Shown here: in pieces, positions 11,512 through 22,849 of the stretch
Layout: every line of letters starts with the position of its first letter
Numbering within the stretch: position 1 is the first letter of the stretch
Origin: Aquilaria yunnanensis
Lineage: Eukaryota > Streptophyta > Magnoliopsida > Malvales > Thymelaeaceae
Assembly: GCA_039654915.1 (NCBI GenBank)
Contig: CM077597.1
Span: 25,208,001 to 25,272,000 of the forward strand
Length of the DNA stretch: 64,000 nt
Direction of reading: 5' to 3'
The notes under the pieces: generated by a model
What the model was told of the DNA's origin: nothing
Seen by the model: the letters and a program-made list of their open reading frames with translations, nothing else
The model's database searches: none
Made by a program: the position numbers and the translations under genes

Positions 11512-11914
11512 CGAACACATTTGCTCAAGAGACTTCGGAAAACCTGCGATCAAAGAAACTTGACTAAGTGTGAAAGCTCTTTCCATTGACCGAGCCTGTT
11601 TGCTCAAGAGGCTTTTTGGAAAGTCTGAAAAATTCAACTAAGTCTTTTTGCAGGTTTTTGCATTTCCATTTTGTCCCGAACACGTTCGCTCGAGGGACTT
11701 CGGAAACCCCTTAGTCAAAATTTTTCCTTTCCCCTTGTCCCGAGCATGTTCGCTCAAGAGACTTAAGGAACCTTTTGCGAAATTTTTTGTTTTCCATTTT
11801 TCCCGAGCGTGATGGCTCAAGGGACTTCGAAAAGTCATATCTGCGCTTATTAGGCGAGTACCGCTGAGAGATTTTCCCATTTTTCCCGAGCGTGATGGCT
11901 CAAGGGACTTCGGA
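11512..11914. repeat. Degenerate tandem repeat, six copies of a ~28-bp core
   Basis: The core CCCGAGCGTGATGGCTCAAG, followed by GGACTTCGG, and variants of it recur at about 11512, 11588, 11674, 11740, 11802 and 11886, spaced 62-86 bp. It sits between the end of the antisense gene and the integrase stop, i.e. in the 3' untranslated region of the element. Such variable repeats are typical of Tat elements. Confidence 0.7.
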
Positions 11915-12040
11915 AAGTCATATCTGCGCTTGTGGCGAGCATCTTCATGGAATTCTGTACAATTCTGTACTTAAGAAATTTTCTCAAGGCACTTCTGTAC
12001 TTAGAATATTTTTCGTACGGTATGATTCCTTCGCTCAAGC

Positions 12041-12592
12041 TTAGGCGTAGAATTTTCTCAAGGTGTCTGAGTGCCAAGTGTTTTTCAATTCTACGCCTTC
12101 GGCATCGCCAAGTTTGTACACGCCTTTTCGTACTTCGGTGAGGACCAGATAAGGTCCTTCCCAGTTCGCGCGAAGTACCCCGTGGGATGGCCTTCGGGGC
12201 GCAAAGTTAGCCTTTCTGAGAACGAGGTCTCCTTTCTTTATTTCTTTTGGCCTGGCCCGTAAGTTTATAGCCGCGGCCACTCTTTGCTGAAAAGTTTTTC
12301 TCCTCAGCTCGGCTATTTCTCTGTGTTCGCTGACGAGGTCGAGCTTGGTTCTGAGGCCGAGGTCGTTTCCACCTTCATCAAATACTTGCACCCGCACTGA
12401 AGGTTGGACTATCTCTATTGGGATAACAGCCTCTGTACCGAAGACGAGTGAGAAGGGAGTCTCCCCTGTGGCTCTTTGGGGCGTTGTTCGGTAACTCCAT
12501 AACACACTTTGGAGTTCTCCTGGCCATTTCCCTTTTGCTTCCCCCAGTCTTTTCTTCAGGCCATCTTTTATGGTCCTGTTAGATACTTCCAC
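12041..12592 (-). CDS. Integrase C-terminal part of the Tat element (after a nonsense codon)
   Basis: This is 183 codons in the same frame as the upstream pol frame and separated from it by one TAA (12605-12607). It begins shortly after the point where the family normally reads HPQSNGQVE, and the catalytic glutamate of the DDE triad falls here. The rest is the integrase C-terminal domain (YRTTPQRATGETPFSLVFG, later a GPYLV element), ending at a natural stop. The TAA fits a CAA to TAA change. With this codon the integrase loses its last catalytic residue. Confidence 0.88.
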   Translation of the reverse strand: MEVSNRTIKDGLKKRLGEAKGKWPGELQSVLWSYRTTPQRATGETPFSLVFGTEAVIPIEIVQPSVRVQVFDEGGNDLGLRTKLDLVSEHREIAELRRKTFQQRVAAAINLRARPKEIKKGDLVLRKANFAPRRPSHGVLRANWEGPYLVLTEVRKGVYKLGDAEGVELKNTWHSDTLRKFYA

Positions 12593-12604
12593 CTGCCCGT
12601 TACT

Positions 12605-15600
12605 TTAGGGGTGAGCTACTGGGGCGAAGTGCATTTTTATTCCGAGGTCGCTGATAAATTCCTGGAATCCTTTGTCTATGAATTGGGATCCATTATCAGC
12701 CACTAGTACCCTCGGTATGCCGAATCTGCATACTATGTTCTTCCATACAAACTTTTGCACTTCTTTTGCCGAGATAGTTGCTAGGGGTTCTGCCTCGACC
12801 CATTTAGAGAAATAGTCTACTGCTACCACGCAGAATTTCACGCCTCCGGGCACTGAGGAGAGGTCTATGCCCCAGACTGCGAAGGGCCAGGGGTAGTCAG
12901 CCGAAGTTACCATTTCCGAGGGTGCCCTCTGGATGTTCGCGTGTTTCTGGCAACTACCGCATTTTCGGACGAACTGCCTTGCATCCTTTCTCAGGGTAGG
13001 CCAGAAGTATCCTTGGCGAAGTATCACCGCCGCAAGGGCATCAGTTCCAATATGTGAACCACACATGCCTTCGTGAACCTCTTCAAAGACCATTTCAGTA
13101 TCCTCTTCATCCACGCATCTTTGCAGCGGGTTTGCATATCCCTGTCGGTATAACTCTTCGCCAATCAGGAAGAATCGGCCGGAGCGTCTTCGCAGTCTTG
13201 CAGCGTCGCCGGGTTCTTCGGGGAGCACATTTTCTGCGAGGTATCTTTTTATGGGATTTTTCCATCCTTTTCCCGAGGTTGCTATGCTCAGCACTGAGAT
13301 GCTTGGGTGATCTAGCACCTCGGGGTATGTTTTTGACTTCGCCAAGCAATCTGCCTCAGTGTTATTCCGCCGAGGTACATTTTCGATCCGTACGGCGTCA
13401 AACTCTTGGATGAGCTTTGCTACCAGCTCGTGGTATTTTGCCAAGATTGGGTCCTTCGCCCCATAATCTCCTGCCGTCTGCCAAACTACCAGCTGGGAAT
13501 CGCTGTGAGCCTTTAAGTTTCTCACGCCAATCCTTCTGGCCAAGCGTAATCCCGCTATGAGGGCTTCATACTCTGCCACATTGTTAGTGACGCTGAAGCT
13601 GAACTTGATAGCCTTTTTTACCTCTAGGCCTTCGGGTACTCTGATAATTACTCCAGCTCCCTGGTGTTCGGATCCCGAGGCTCCGTCAACATGTAAGGTC
13701 CACTCTGGCTCACCTCCGTTCGGATCCATATGGCTTTCCTTAATGGTGGGTACTTCGGCGATAAAGTCTGCCAGTGCTTGAGCTTTTATGGCCTTCCGAG
13801 GTTCATATATGATTTCGTGTTCGCCAAGCTCTATGCACCATTTGGATAGCCTTCCCGAATGATCAACTTTTTTCATAACATCCCGTAGTGGTAGACTACT
13901 TCGGACGATGATGGGGTGAGCCTGAAAGTATGGTCGCAGCTTTCTCCCTGCAAGCACCAAGGCGTATATAGCTTTTTGAAGCAGAGGGTACCTGACTTCG
14001 GCGCCATGCAGGGATTTGCTGACGTAATAGACTGGCCATTGCTTTGGCCCTTCTTCTTTCACGAGGACCAAGCTCACAGCTTTTTCTGTGACGGCAAGGT
14101 ATAACACGAGGGGTTCTCCCTCGCGAGGTTGTTGCAGAGTCGGCAAGCTGGCTAGGTAGACTTTGAGTTCTTCCCAGGCCTTTTGGCAATCTTCACCCCA
14201 AAGGTGATCATTCCTTCCGAGGTCGCCTTCCATTTTTGCTGCCTTTGTGAGGACTTTGAAGAAAGGCCGACACCTATCTCCGTACCTGGAAATAAATCTA
14301 CTCAGGGAGGTTATTCTTCCGGTGAGCCTCTGCACATCTTTGACTGTGGCAGGAGTTCGGAACTCAAGCAGCGCCTTGATCTTCTCGGGGTTAGCGTCAA
14401 TGCCTCTTTCGGATACCATGTACCCAAAGAATTTTCCCGAGGTTACCCCAAAGATACACTTTTCAGGATTGAGCCGAATTCCGAAGGCTCTGAGCTTTTG
14501 GAAGGTTTCCTCTAGATCTGCAACGTGATAGCTAGGCAGCTTGCCCTTGACTATCATATCATCAACATACACCTCCATGTTTCTCCCCATTTGGTCTTTA
14601 AAGACCTTGTTCATCAACCTTTGGTAGGTGGCTCCTGCATTTTTGAGCCCGAAGGGCATCCTGACATAGCAGTATGTTCCCCCCTCGGTGATGAAGGCAG
14701 TTTTTTCTTCATCTTCGGGGTCCATCCTTATTTGATGGTAGCCACTGAAGGCGTCTAGGAAACTCAGGCGCCCATATTCAGCAGTTGAATCTACCAGTTG
14801 ATCTATTGGCGGCAGAGGGTATAAGTCTTTCGGGCAAGCATCGTTCAAGTTTCTGAAGTCGATGCACATCCGGAGTTTGCTACTACCTTCTTTTGTGGCA
14901 ATGACCACATTGCTTAACCATTCGGGGTACTTCACCTCCCTGATGACTTTGGCGTCTAACAGACGCTGGACCTCGGTTTTGACAAAGTTGCTCTTGTGGG
15001 CTGAGATGCTTCGTTTCTTTTGCCGGACAGGTTTTGCTTTCAGGCTTACTTTGAGGCTATGCTGTATTATGCAAGAGTTTACCCCTGGCATATCTTTTGG
15101 CGAGTAGGCAAACAGATCTTTATTTTTCAGCAGAAAAGATACAAGGTTTTCCTTCTCACATTCGGCCAAGCTCTTCCCTATTCGGGTAGATTGTCCTGGG
15201 ATAAGTTCTACTGTTTCCATTTCCGCTTTTGCAAGATCTTCTTCTTTGCCTTTTTCTGACGCCTTTGCCTCCATTGTTTGTGCGAAGTTGCTCGCCGGGG
15301 CCTTTCGTGCTTTCACAAATACCTTTCTTACCTCGGCCTGGTCTATGAAGATCTCTGCATCTCCATCCTTGGTGGCGAATGTGACAGTCAAGTACTTCAC
15401 ATCAGGGCGAATGTGCAGGTTTCCCTGTGTCTGCCTTCCAAGGATGGCGTTGTACGAGGACGGTACGTCCATGACAATGAACCTCGCCATTGTGGAGGCG
15501 TACAACTCAGCTGTTCCGTCTACCGAAGTCCCTCTCATCATCAGTGGGAGGTCGATCCATTCGAGAACGGGCAGTTCGGATGGTCCCACCCCGAAGGTTG

Positions 15601-16354
15601 GTGAGGTGACTGGCTTAAGCTCGCTGTTGGAGATGCCCAAGCTCGGCAGTAAGTGCGAGAATAGGACGTCCGCATTTGACCCATCATCAAGTAGCACCCT
15701 TTTCACGTCCCAAGTCCCTATCCTTGCCATGATCAGCAGCGGATCGTCGTGGGGGAAAATGACGGTGGATCCATCTTTGCGGGCCAGCTTCTTTGCTGGA
15801 TTTTGATATTCCATGACTGCAATTTTTCTGGCCTTCCGCTTTCTTTCCGAGGATGGGTGCCCCGTGGTGATTGTTTGGATAACCCCTGTCGGAGGTGGAG
15901 GGCGCCTTTTTGGACTTCGGTTTCTCCGCCTGCCGGAGTCATAGTCCTCATCTTCGGCCCTTTCTTCCTCCACTTTTCTGCCTTTCGGGGATGGCATCCA
16001 CAGGTATTTCCGTAGTTGGCCCTGCTTTATCAGCGACTCTATGTACTTCTTCAGTTGGAAGCAGTCTTCGGTGTCATGACCGTGGTCGCGATGAAACTGG
16101 CAGAACTTCTTTGCATTCTTCTTATTATCGGCGGTCATGGCCCTTGGCCGCCAAATCTGCATCCCTTGCCTTTCCAGCGCCATGAGGATGTTGGTCCGTG
16201 TAGTGCTCAGTGGTGTGAAACTTTGGGGTTTCCTTCCCCGCATCCTCCGAGGTAGTCCTGCCTGTTCGGTTGGATGCCGAGCTTGTTGATTGGACCCTTC
16301 GGCGCAGTGGTGATCGGACTTCGGCCCAGCCATTCTTAGTTCCTCGGCGGTCAT
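12605..16354 (-). CDS. Protease-RT-RNase H-aRNase H-integrase polyprotein (Tat lineage), ended early
   Basis: 1249 codons. A gag-like C-terminus has a CX2H-type knuckle (CQFHRDHGHDTEDC, about residues 85-98). The aspartic protease has an LLDDGS motif (about 220). RT carries the FLDAFSGYHQI and YVDDMIVKG motifs (about 530-610). RNase H follows (about 735). A second, archaeal-type RNase H starts at HVDGASG (about 880) and includes the NNVAEYEALIAGL stretch. Integrase has an HHCC finger (CGSCQKHA, about 1130) and the first two acidic residues (WGIDLS and VADNGSQF). The frame stops just before the third. Upstream, gag is in the same frame after one TAG. Confidence 0.93.
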   Translation of the reverse strand: MTAEELRMAGPKSDHHCAEGSNQQARHPTEQAGLPRRMRGRKPQSFTPLSTTRTNILMALERQGMQIWRPRAMTADNKKNAKKFCQFHRDHGHDTEDCFQLKKYIESLIKQGQLRKYLWMPSPKGRKVEEERAEDEDYDSGRRRNRSPKRRPPPPTGVIQTITTGHPSSERKRKARKIAVMEYQNPAKKLARKDGSTVIFPHDDPLLIMARIGTWDVKRVLLDDGSNADVLFSHLLPSLGISNSELKPVTSPTFGVGPSELPVLEWIDLPLMMRGTSVDGTAELYASTMARFIVMDVPSSYNAILGRQTQGNLHIRPDVKYLTVTFATKDGDAEIFIDQAEVRKVFVKARKAPASNFAQTMEAKASEKGKEEDLAKAEMETVELIPGQSTRIGKSLAECEKENLVSFLLKNKDLFAYSPKDMPGVNSCIIQHSLKVSLKAKPVRQKKRSISAHKSNFVKTEVQRLLDAKVIREVKYPEWLSNVVIATKEGSSKLRMCIDFRNLNDACPKDLYPLPPIDQLVDSTAEYGRLSFLDAFSGYHQIRMDPEDEEKTAFITEGGTYCYVRMPFGLKNAGATYQRLMNKVFKDQMGRNMEVYVDDMIVKGKLPSYHVADLEETFQKLRAFGIRLNPEKCIFGVTSGKFFGYMVSERGIDANPEKIKALLEFRTPATVKDVQRLTGRITSLSRFISRYGDRCRPFFKVLTKAAKMEGDLGRNDHLWGEDCQKAWEELKVYLASLPTLQQPREGEPLVLYLAVTEKAVSLVLVKEEGPKQWPVYYVSKSLHGAEVRYPLLQKAIYALVLAGRKLRPYFQAHPIIVRSSLPLRDVMKKVDHSGRLSKWCIELGEHEIIYEPRKAIKAQALADFIAEVPTIKESHMDPNGGEPEWTLHVDGASGSEHQGAGVIIRVPEGLEVKKAIKFSFSVTNNVAEYEALIAGLRLARRIGVRNLKAHSDSQLVVWQTAGDYGAKDPILAKYHELVAKLIQEFDAVRIENVPRRNNTEADCLAKSKTYPEVLDHPSISVLSIATSGKGWKNPIKRYLAENVLPEEPGDAARLRRRSGRFFLIGEELYRQGYANPLQRCVDEEDTEMVFEEVHEGMCGSHIGTDALAAVILRQGYFWPTLRKDARQFVRKCGSCQKHANIQRAPSEMVTSADYPWPFAVWGIDLSSVPGGVKFCVVAVDYFSKWVEAEPLATISAKEVQKFVWKNIVCRFGIPRVLVADNGSQFIDKGFQEFISDLGIKMHFAPVAHP

Positions 16355-16357
16355 GTG

Positions 16358-17527
16358 CTATTTTGCCCTTCGGTAAAATTCTCCGAGGGTCTCCGGGGGG
16401 TCCTTTGAGAACTCATAAAACAACTGTGAGTCTCGCCGAAGGCCACGTGTCATGGCAAGAATGCGGATTTCGGGCCGAAAGTCGGGGACGCTAAGAGCTT
16501 CCCTATTGAATCTTTCGACATAGTCTCGGATGGTTTCTCCGTTCCTCTGCTCTATGTCGAACATCTGGACAGGCATCTTCGCAGTAGGTTGACTCCCAAT
16601 GAATTGCTGTGTGAAGGCCGTGGACAACTCCTGGAACTCAGTGATGGTCCCTGAAGGCAATGAATTGTACTATGCAGTTGCTGGCCCTGTGAGGGTGACT
16701 TCGAAGCACTTGCACATGGTAGCGTCGTCAGCACCGTGCATTATCATGTTGCGTCTGTACTTCGTCAGATGGGCCTGTGGATCAGTACGGCCATCATAAA
16801 TCTCCAACCGAGGTACTCTGAAGTCACCTGGCATGGCTGCCTCGGCCACGGTCCAGGTGAACGGGGACCCATCTTCGCAGAAGGCTCCCGTGAGCCTGTC
16901 CCAAACGGGTTTTCTGGCCATTTGTTTCTCCACCCTATCTAGCCGTGCTAATATCCTCTCCATAAGCACTGTGGCACTAGGCCCTTCTTCAGGAAAGGGA
17001 GATCGTCGGCGCCTCTTCGAGGAGCGAGTTCGACGCTGAGGGGACAGGGACCTCGCTTCAGGCGACGAACTCCTTCGCTGTGAGACTTTCGGTCGTTTGG
17101 ACCCAGTTTGTCCCACAGGCCGTTTCCCGAAGGGTATACTCTCTGTGGATGACTCTTCGCGTGGGTCTACGCTTCCCGAACTGCGATGGGCCGACCTCTG
17201 ACTTTTCTCCCGAGGGCGTGCAGGTGAGGGAGGTCTTTGGGCCTGTGTCTGCTGTGACCACCTTCGGTCGATCTGCTGTGTCATTTTGGCCACGACCGAA
17301 CGCTGAAACTCCCTCATAAAACTCGTAGTGATTACTAGAGGGCGATCTTCCTCGGACGCAGAAGTCCCTGGGAGTGTTTGCTCAGCAGCCGGTTGTGTCT
17401 CAGGTGCGGAAGGAGACCTCGGGAGTCCCTTGTCCTTAGAACGCCGAGTTTCAACGACAGCAATCTCAGAGCGGTTTCCCACAGACGGCGCCAAATGATG
17501 GCCATGGGCCTCATCGTTTAGAGTCAT
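16358..17527 (-). CDS. Gag of the Tat element, split by an internal TAG
   Basis: The frame opens at 17527 with an Arg/Ser/Pro-rich N-terminal part, continues into a retrotransposon gag domain, is interrupted by a TAG at 16670-16672, and continues in the same frame to another TAG at 16358-16360. The second part (16660-16361) holds the gag helix motif around NGETIRDYVERFNREAL. Family members usually have a tryptophan or glutamine at the first stop, so it fits a point mutation. The frame is continuous with pol after the second TAG, so the original element had one gag-pro-pol frame. Confidence 0.85.
17481..17493 (-). other. Primer-binding site of the Tat element
   Basis: Two bases after the 5' LTR end, the minus strand reads TGGCGCCGTCTGT. 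The first ten or so bases match the TGGCGCCGT type of plant primer site. tRNA-Asp is a possible donor, but the match beyond ten bases is poor and I did not check it. Confidence 0.65.
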
Positions 17528-18372
17528 GGTGACTAGTGGAGAGACTTCTAGGAGGAAGAACGCCTGGAGGATGGTTCGCCCTTGGGAGTGTACCTGAGAT
17601 GCTCAGAAAAAGTGGGTCAGGAGGCCCCCAGAATGTGTTTCCGGGGGGGGAGCCTCCGACGCCTAAGTCAGTGGTGGCTGAGAAAAGGCAGAGGAAATAA
17701 CACAAAGGGGCTGAAGAGTCTCGCCTGGTGATTTTCTCAGAGTCTGGGAGTCAGACCTTTGCCAACCAACCTCCTGCCAAGTATTTATTTCCTGGTATTT
17801 ATAGGAGTACCTAGCCCGTTCAGATCGCGACACGTGTTCGGTCGGATGTTCCCTGAGTTTCTGGGCGTAGGGGACAGATAGCTGGTAGCAGGTTGCCTTG
17901 AGCCTTGTGCTGAGATGGGCCATGATGTGATTTTGATGGCGTCAGCGTGTCATAGCGCCTATTGAGGCGGCTTTATGACGTCTGTGAAAGGACGTGTCAG
18001 AGGCTTCCTTAAATGCTTCTTTAAATGCTCCTGCCATACTCCCGAGGTCCCTGGGTGAGGTCGTCCTTTAGTACGGACGGTGCCTCTTCGGGAAACACGC
18101 CCTTAGTTCGAGGGTACCCAGCTTTAGGGAGTTCCGCCTTCGGGGAGATCATGTTCGGCCCGCAATAGTTGGTGCCTCTTTTCCGAAGGCGATCTGTTTG
18201 CAACCTCGGGGGGCTAGTAGTATCCTCAAGTTTCCTGGCGTGCCGGGCTCGGAGCTCTTCGGCTATCTCCCGAGGTGTATGATCCCACCTTTTCTCGGGT
18301 AGCGCCAGTCTCTTCTGGCCATTCTTGTGGCAGGGAGTTCGGCCAGATAGAGGCGATAGCCTTTGGCTATCA
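17496..18372 (-). repeat. 5' LTR of the Tat-lineage element
   Basis: 877 bp, the partner of 7300-8176. A minus-strand TATA box lies near 17793-17801. It drives gag-pro-pol to the left. The target duplication copy GTTTT follows at 18373. Confidence 0.92.
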
Positions 18373-18377
18373 GTTTT

Positions 18378-18737
18378 GTTGTCTTCAGCTCTCTCACGTG
18401 CTGATCAATGAAACCATATCAGCTCAAATCTAGAAAAAAATAGAACATCAAAAATTTTCACAAAAATGAATTTTTCTACACTATACATGTAACCCTCCCA
18501 GACCACACCACTCTCCAAGTTTATACAACTTTGAGAAACTTGACTGTTATACTGCCACTTTGTGCAACGTAGTCCAGGACAACATGGTTCACAACATATT
18601 AATACCAATAATTTATACTGTATAACCTCATTTTTAAAATTTCTTACACCATTTGTTGTATTCTCCTCTCCTACATGATGCTTTAAGTTTGAAGGAAGAT
18701 AATTGCATGAGAAGTATTTTGAAGTCTGTTTTTCTTA
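18378..18737. other. No recognised feature
   Basis: A 360-bp AT-rich stretch between the Tat element and the Mutator-like element. A 67-codon minus-strand frame (18405-18608) shows no family features. Confidence 0.35.
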
Positions 18738-18746
18738 AAAAAATAT

Positions 18747-19604
18747 GGCCAAAATGCGCATATGGTCCTTAAACTTGGCAAACTCGAGCGAGTTAGTCCT
18801 TTTTGTTTGACTCAGTGTGAGTTAGTCCTTTAACTTTCCAGATTAAGCGTGTTAGTCCCTAAAGTTTGCTAAACTAAACAATTTAGTCCATGTCTAACGG
18901 AAAGGGTCCAGCTTGAAACATTGTGACTTGACGCCATTTGTTCGAGCGGCTTAAAAACAGAGGTCTGGCGCCGGCGGCCGGACACTCGTCGACGAATCGA
19001 CTCCAACTCTCGGTCAATCGATGAAATCGACCTCGACGCTCCCACGCCCGGCTAGAGAATTGATCGATTCAGCGGAGATGCGACCCATGGTCTCGTTCCT
19101 CCTCCGACGATTCTCGTAGCTTCAACCCACGTTCTCTCCTCCGTTCGTGAAATCGAGCCCGATGCTCCCACTTCCAGTGCTCCACTCGGCTCCTACTTCT
19201 AGCATTCACATTGGCTCCCACTCCGGTGAGCTAATTGGCGAATCGGCTCCAACTCCCGGCAAAATGGCTGCTCGAGTGGCGAGGGACCAACGGGAGGAGA
19301 TGCGATACCGATGGGAGATGAGAGACTAGACCAACGCGATGAGAGGAAAGGCGAGGCTGACGGCGAGGGGAAGAAGGAGACTGGTAGGAGAAGGAAGTCA
19401 ACGCCGGCGGGGAAGAGATTAGGCGGCGCTGGAGCGAGAAGCTAACTGTGAGGAGACAAAAGAAACGCCGTTTGTCATTCCGTACACTGAGGGACTAACT
19501 CTCTCAATTTTTCAAAGTTAAGAGACTAAGTCGCACTGAGTTGAAATTAAAGGACTAACTCGCTTGCGTCAACAAAGTTGGAGGACCATATGTGCATTTT
19601 GGCC
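18747..19604. mobile_element. Mutator-like non-autonomous element with long terminal inverted repeats (858 bp)
   Basis: It starts GGCCAAAATG and ends CATTTTGGCC. The two ends form imperfect inverted repeats of about 100 bp (18747-18855 and about 19490-19604). Each carries several spaced copies of GAGTTAGTCCTTTAA-like sequence. A perfect 9-bp target duplication AAAAAATAT flanks it (18738-18746 and 19605-19613), the length typical of Mutator-like transposition. It encodes no transposase. The central 18910-19480 is much richer in G+C than the surroundings and may be captured DNA. A frame at 19147-19329 is too weak to call. Confidence 0.85.
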
Positions 19605-19613
19605 AAAAAATAT

Positions 19614-19953
19614 TTTAGAATTTTAAATAATTAATTAGCAACAAGCATTAAACCTTAACACTAAAACTAAACAACTCTTAAATAATTTTTGAAGGAAACA
19701 ATGGGTAAAGGGCAGGAAAGGAAGGCCGCTCGTGTTAATGGAGGGTCAATCGCACGAAGTTCTTTTCCTGTAATGAAGTCAAACTAAAATGGCAAAAATT
19801 TCCCTCGGAAATTCTTAATCCCGCGCATTTGAGTGACCTTCCGCCTTCCCCTTCCGGCTTCGGCCTTCTCATTAGGCGTGTGAAGTCGAGTAATTTAGTG
19901 TTTGGGAAGCACAAGCCACTCGGCGCGGCGGCACTTGCCTTTCCACTTCAGCC
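19614..19953 (+). other. 5' flank of the FKBP-like gene relic
   Basis: 340 bp between the Mutator-like element and the first ATG of the FKBP-like gene, presumably its former promoter and 5' untranslated region. No clear TATA box was identified. Confidence 0.35.
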
Positions 19954-22849
19954 ATGACTTTCTGTGGTTACTTCTTTCTCTTCATCCTTTTTTGGCCGCC
20001 CAGAAAAATTCATCCCTCACAGAATTTCTAACTGGTCTCGCGTTTCCTTGTTGTTTCAGGGGTCGAGGTAAAGCCTGGGGCGCCTGTTACTCACTCCGAG
20101 AAAGCAAGGCTTCGTCTCACACGGGTTTGTTTTCTTTTCCTCTTTTGGGAAATTTCTGGGTTCTGCTTTATTACAGGCGCTGCCTCACACTCTTGGTTTC
20201 CATGTGATTTTCGGCGATCTTATTGTTAATGGCATTAGAGTAATTTGGATTGATGGGGTTTTCAGGCAACACTGGGGAGAGGTAACGGAACAAAGAAAAG
20301 TATAGTTCAGTGCAATGTCGAGAAGAAGAGCCCTGTTATTATCTGCTCGATGTTCCCTGGGAAGTTCCAGTCATGCACTCTAAGTTTGCAATACGAGGAG
20401 GCTGATGATGTTGTTTTCTCTGTTATTGGTCCTCATTCGGTCCACCTAACTGGTTACTATATGGAACCTGTATGCGGTTATAATCCTGATGATGAATCAT
20501 ATGTGCTCGGTACTTTCTGATGGCTTTTGTTCTTTGAATATAGCTGCATGTTTTGCTTATGGTTGTCACCATTTTTCTGTTTTTGTTTCGGTTGTGGAAC
20601 TAAGTGGAAGTTCTACCTAGAGTTGGAATAATTTTGGCATTTCACAATTAGTCGCTTTCCAATGTGTTTTCTGAAATGGTAGACCTTTTGTTTCTTTAAA
20701 TTTTCATCAAGGATTTTGACATACCTTGACTGAAATTGGCAGGGAATCCTATGGAGAAAACATTGGTGAGGCTGGCACAGAAAGGTCTGGTTCTGATGAA
20801 GATGAAGACGATGGATATGAAGATAGTTTTTTCAATGACGATGATCCAAATGCCTCCCCAGCAAGTATGTCTTGTTCTGTTCAATTTTTCTTTTGCTTTC
20901 ATTCCAAATATGATAGTACATAAAGCATGCTTAAGAACGTTTCTGTAAGAACAGGGCTGTACTTGAGATCTTTATGCGTAAGCTTTATATTAATATTTTT
21001 TTGTATTTTGGTATGCTGCTTTAGTTTTGAGCTATTCCTACCAGCAGTATCTCATTTCACTCTGCGGACTACTAAAGCCTTATACTTGGCGTTTTTAATT
21101 GAAGAAGTGGACAAAATGTCAGGCAAAAAAAATTCAGCAAATGGAAATAGAAAGCTTAGAAGATTGAGGAAGAAGTGCCATTTAAGTGAATCAGACAAAG
21201 ATGATCGTTCTCCTCGGCCTGCTCCTCCTAAACTGCATGGTATTTTTGATGTTTCAGATAGTGAAGATGAGGATACGGCACCTTTGACTCACATATTAAA
21301 GAGCAGGAACACTAATTCATCAAAGGGCTTGAGTTTTAATGTTGATGAAGGAGCTGAAAGGACAGCGGGTGAAACCAAGAATCACAAGGCTGAAGACAAC
21401 TATGATTCTATGAGAATGTCCCAAAAGAATGGTTTCACTGCATGTCTTGAGCTAGAAAGGTAAACATACACAAACTTTTTCATGAAAGATTGTGGTTTCA
21501 TTGTAGACAGTTTAAGTGCCACACTGCATCTAAAATGTGCCCATTCCATCTAGCGTTTCAATCTCTCAAGCCAAAGTATCCGCTCAGAGATGTAAACTTT
21601 ATTTGCATGAAATTTTCCTCCATCTCTGCAATCTAAAATCCTTTGCCTCAACCTCAGTCAAATCTGGGTTCTGTGCATCTTCTCATGGTTAGTTTTTTAA
21701 CTTTTGTTTTTTATTTTGGGCACTGTTTAACAGCTCAAATTTTGTTGTCCTCTCATAACCCCTACAGCTGGCTTGGCATTAAGATCAGTAGAATTACTGC
21801 AAATTGGGTTACAGTTTAGTCATGGCCTGTGCATCTTAGTAAAATTTTTATGACTAGATGGTTTTTGCGGGAAGTAAGTTCTAGGTTGCTTTGTCCATTG
21901 TGTTATTCTGCATCAAAAAGATCTTTTTGAAAGCTCTGCAGTCAATTAAACTAAGGAGCACTAAAACCATTTCATTGGTACAGTGAAGCAGGTATGGTAA
22001 TTGATACTGGATCAGAATATGTCAGGAAAGTAGAACTTAGGGAGGCAGCAAGCTCCAAGTCTGTTGTCGACAACTTAGGGCATCCTCCACTACTTGAAGC
22101 CAAAGAAACTGTGAAGGATGGTGACAGCCATGGATTAGAACTCCAGAGGGAAATTCTTGAAGTTATGAAGGATATACAATTACTTGAAGTTGACTCAAGT
22201 AATCAAGTCAAAATTGGTGATGCATTGCTGGAAAATGGGGTGAGATAGATCATAGATCCAAACATCCATCAGAAGGGGGTGAGGAAAACCTTGAAAAAGT
22301 CCAGTGCTAAGTGAGTCCTCCCCCTCCCTCTTTGTCTCGGAATTAATTACTTGGCAACTATGGCGGACTTATATTAAATTGGTTGTAAAATTGAGCTAGT
22401 TGATTTGGTTAAACTTTTATTTTACTTAATTCACTAGTGCAAAGCTTGGATGTCTTGATCTAGAACTGATTTAATCCAATTATCAGGAAAAAGGTAGACA
22501 GTAGGATTGCTTGTAGCAGGGAGTTTTATGAAGTTCATTCTTAGTAGAAGTTACTTCTAGATCTCTACGTTATGAAACAGATACCTGAGGAAAATTTCCA
22601 GCTTTTCCAGCTTAACTAAAAGCTGCAACCATATGTACAGTTTTTCAGTGAGAATAGTGGGAAAAATCTCCCATTTTATTTACTCCACACTAATGTAATT
22701 CTTAGATAACTATATACAGACTAAACATTACTGCAGCTTATAGTTAGGGTAGTTGCTGGTATAGCTATCACCAAGAACCTGCTAACATCATGTAGAACTC
22801 AGTGTTTATCTTTGTAAAATCTCTATTGAGCTTGTCTAGTGACTACTAG

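Larger units (their letters stand above)
7300..18372 (-). mobile_element. Complete Tat-lineage Ty3/gypsy retrotransposon (11.07 kb)
   Basis: Two 877-bp LTRs (7300-8176 and 17496-18372) flank it, with a perfect 5-bp target duplication GTTTT at 7295-7299 and 18373-18377. Read on the minus strand the order is 5' LTR, primer-binding site, gag, protease, RT, RNase H, archaeal-type RNase H, integrase, spacer with an antisense gene, polypurine tract, 3' LTR. The second RNase H before integrase and the antisense extra gene are features known for the Tat lineage. I counted about 20 differences between the LTRs by eye (roughly 2%), mostly transitions. It is moderately young but coding-dead because of three nonsense codons. 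Confidence 0.93.

Noticed and set aside
13054..15806. Several plus-strand frames over 60-186 codons opposite the Tat pol
   Set aside because: They are antisense shadows of the 1249-codon pol frame without domains.
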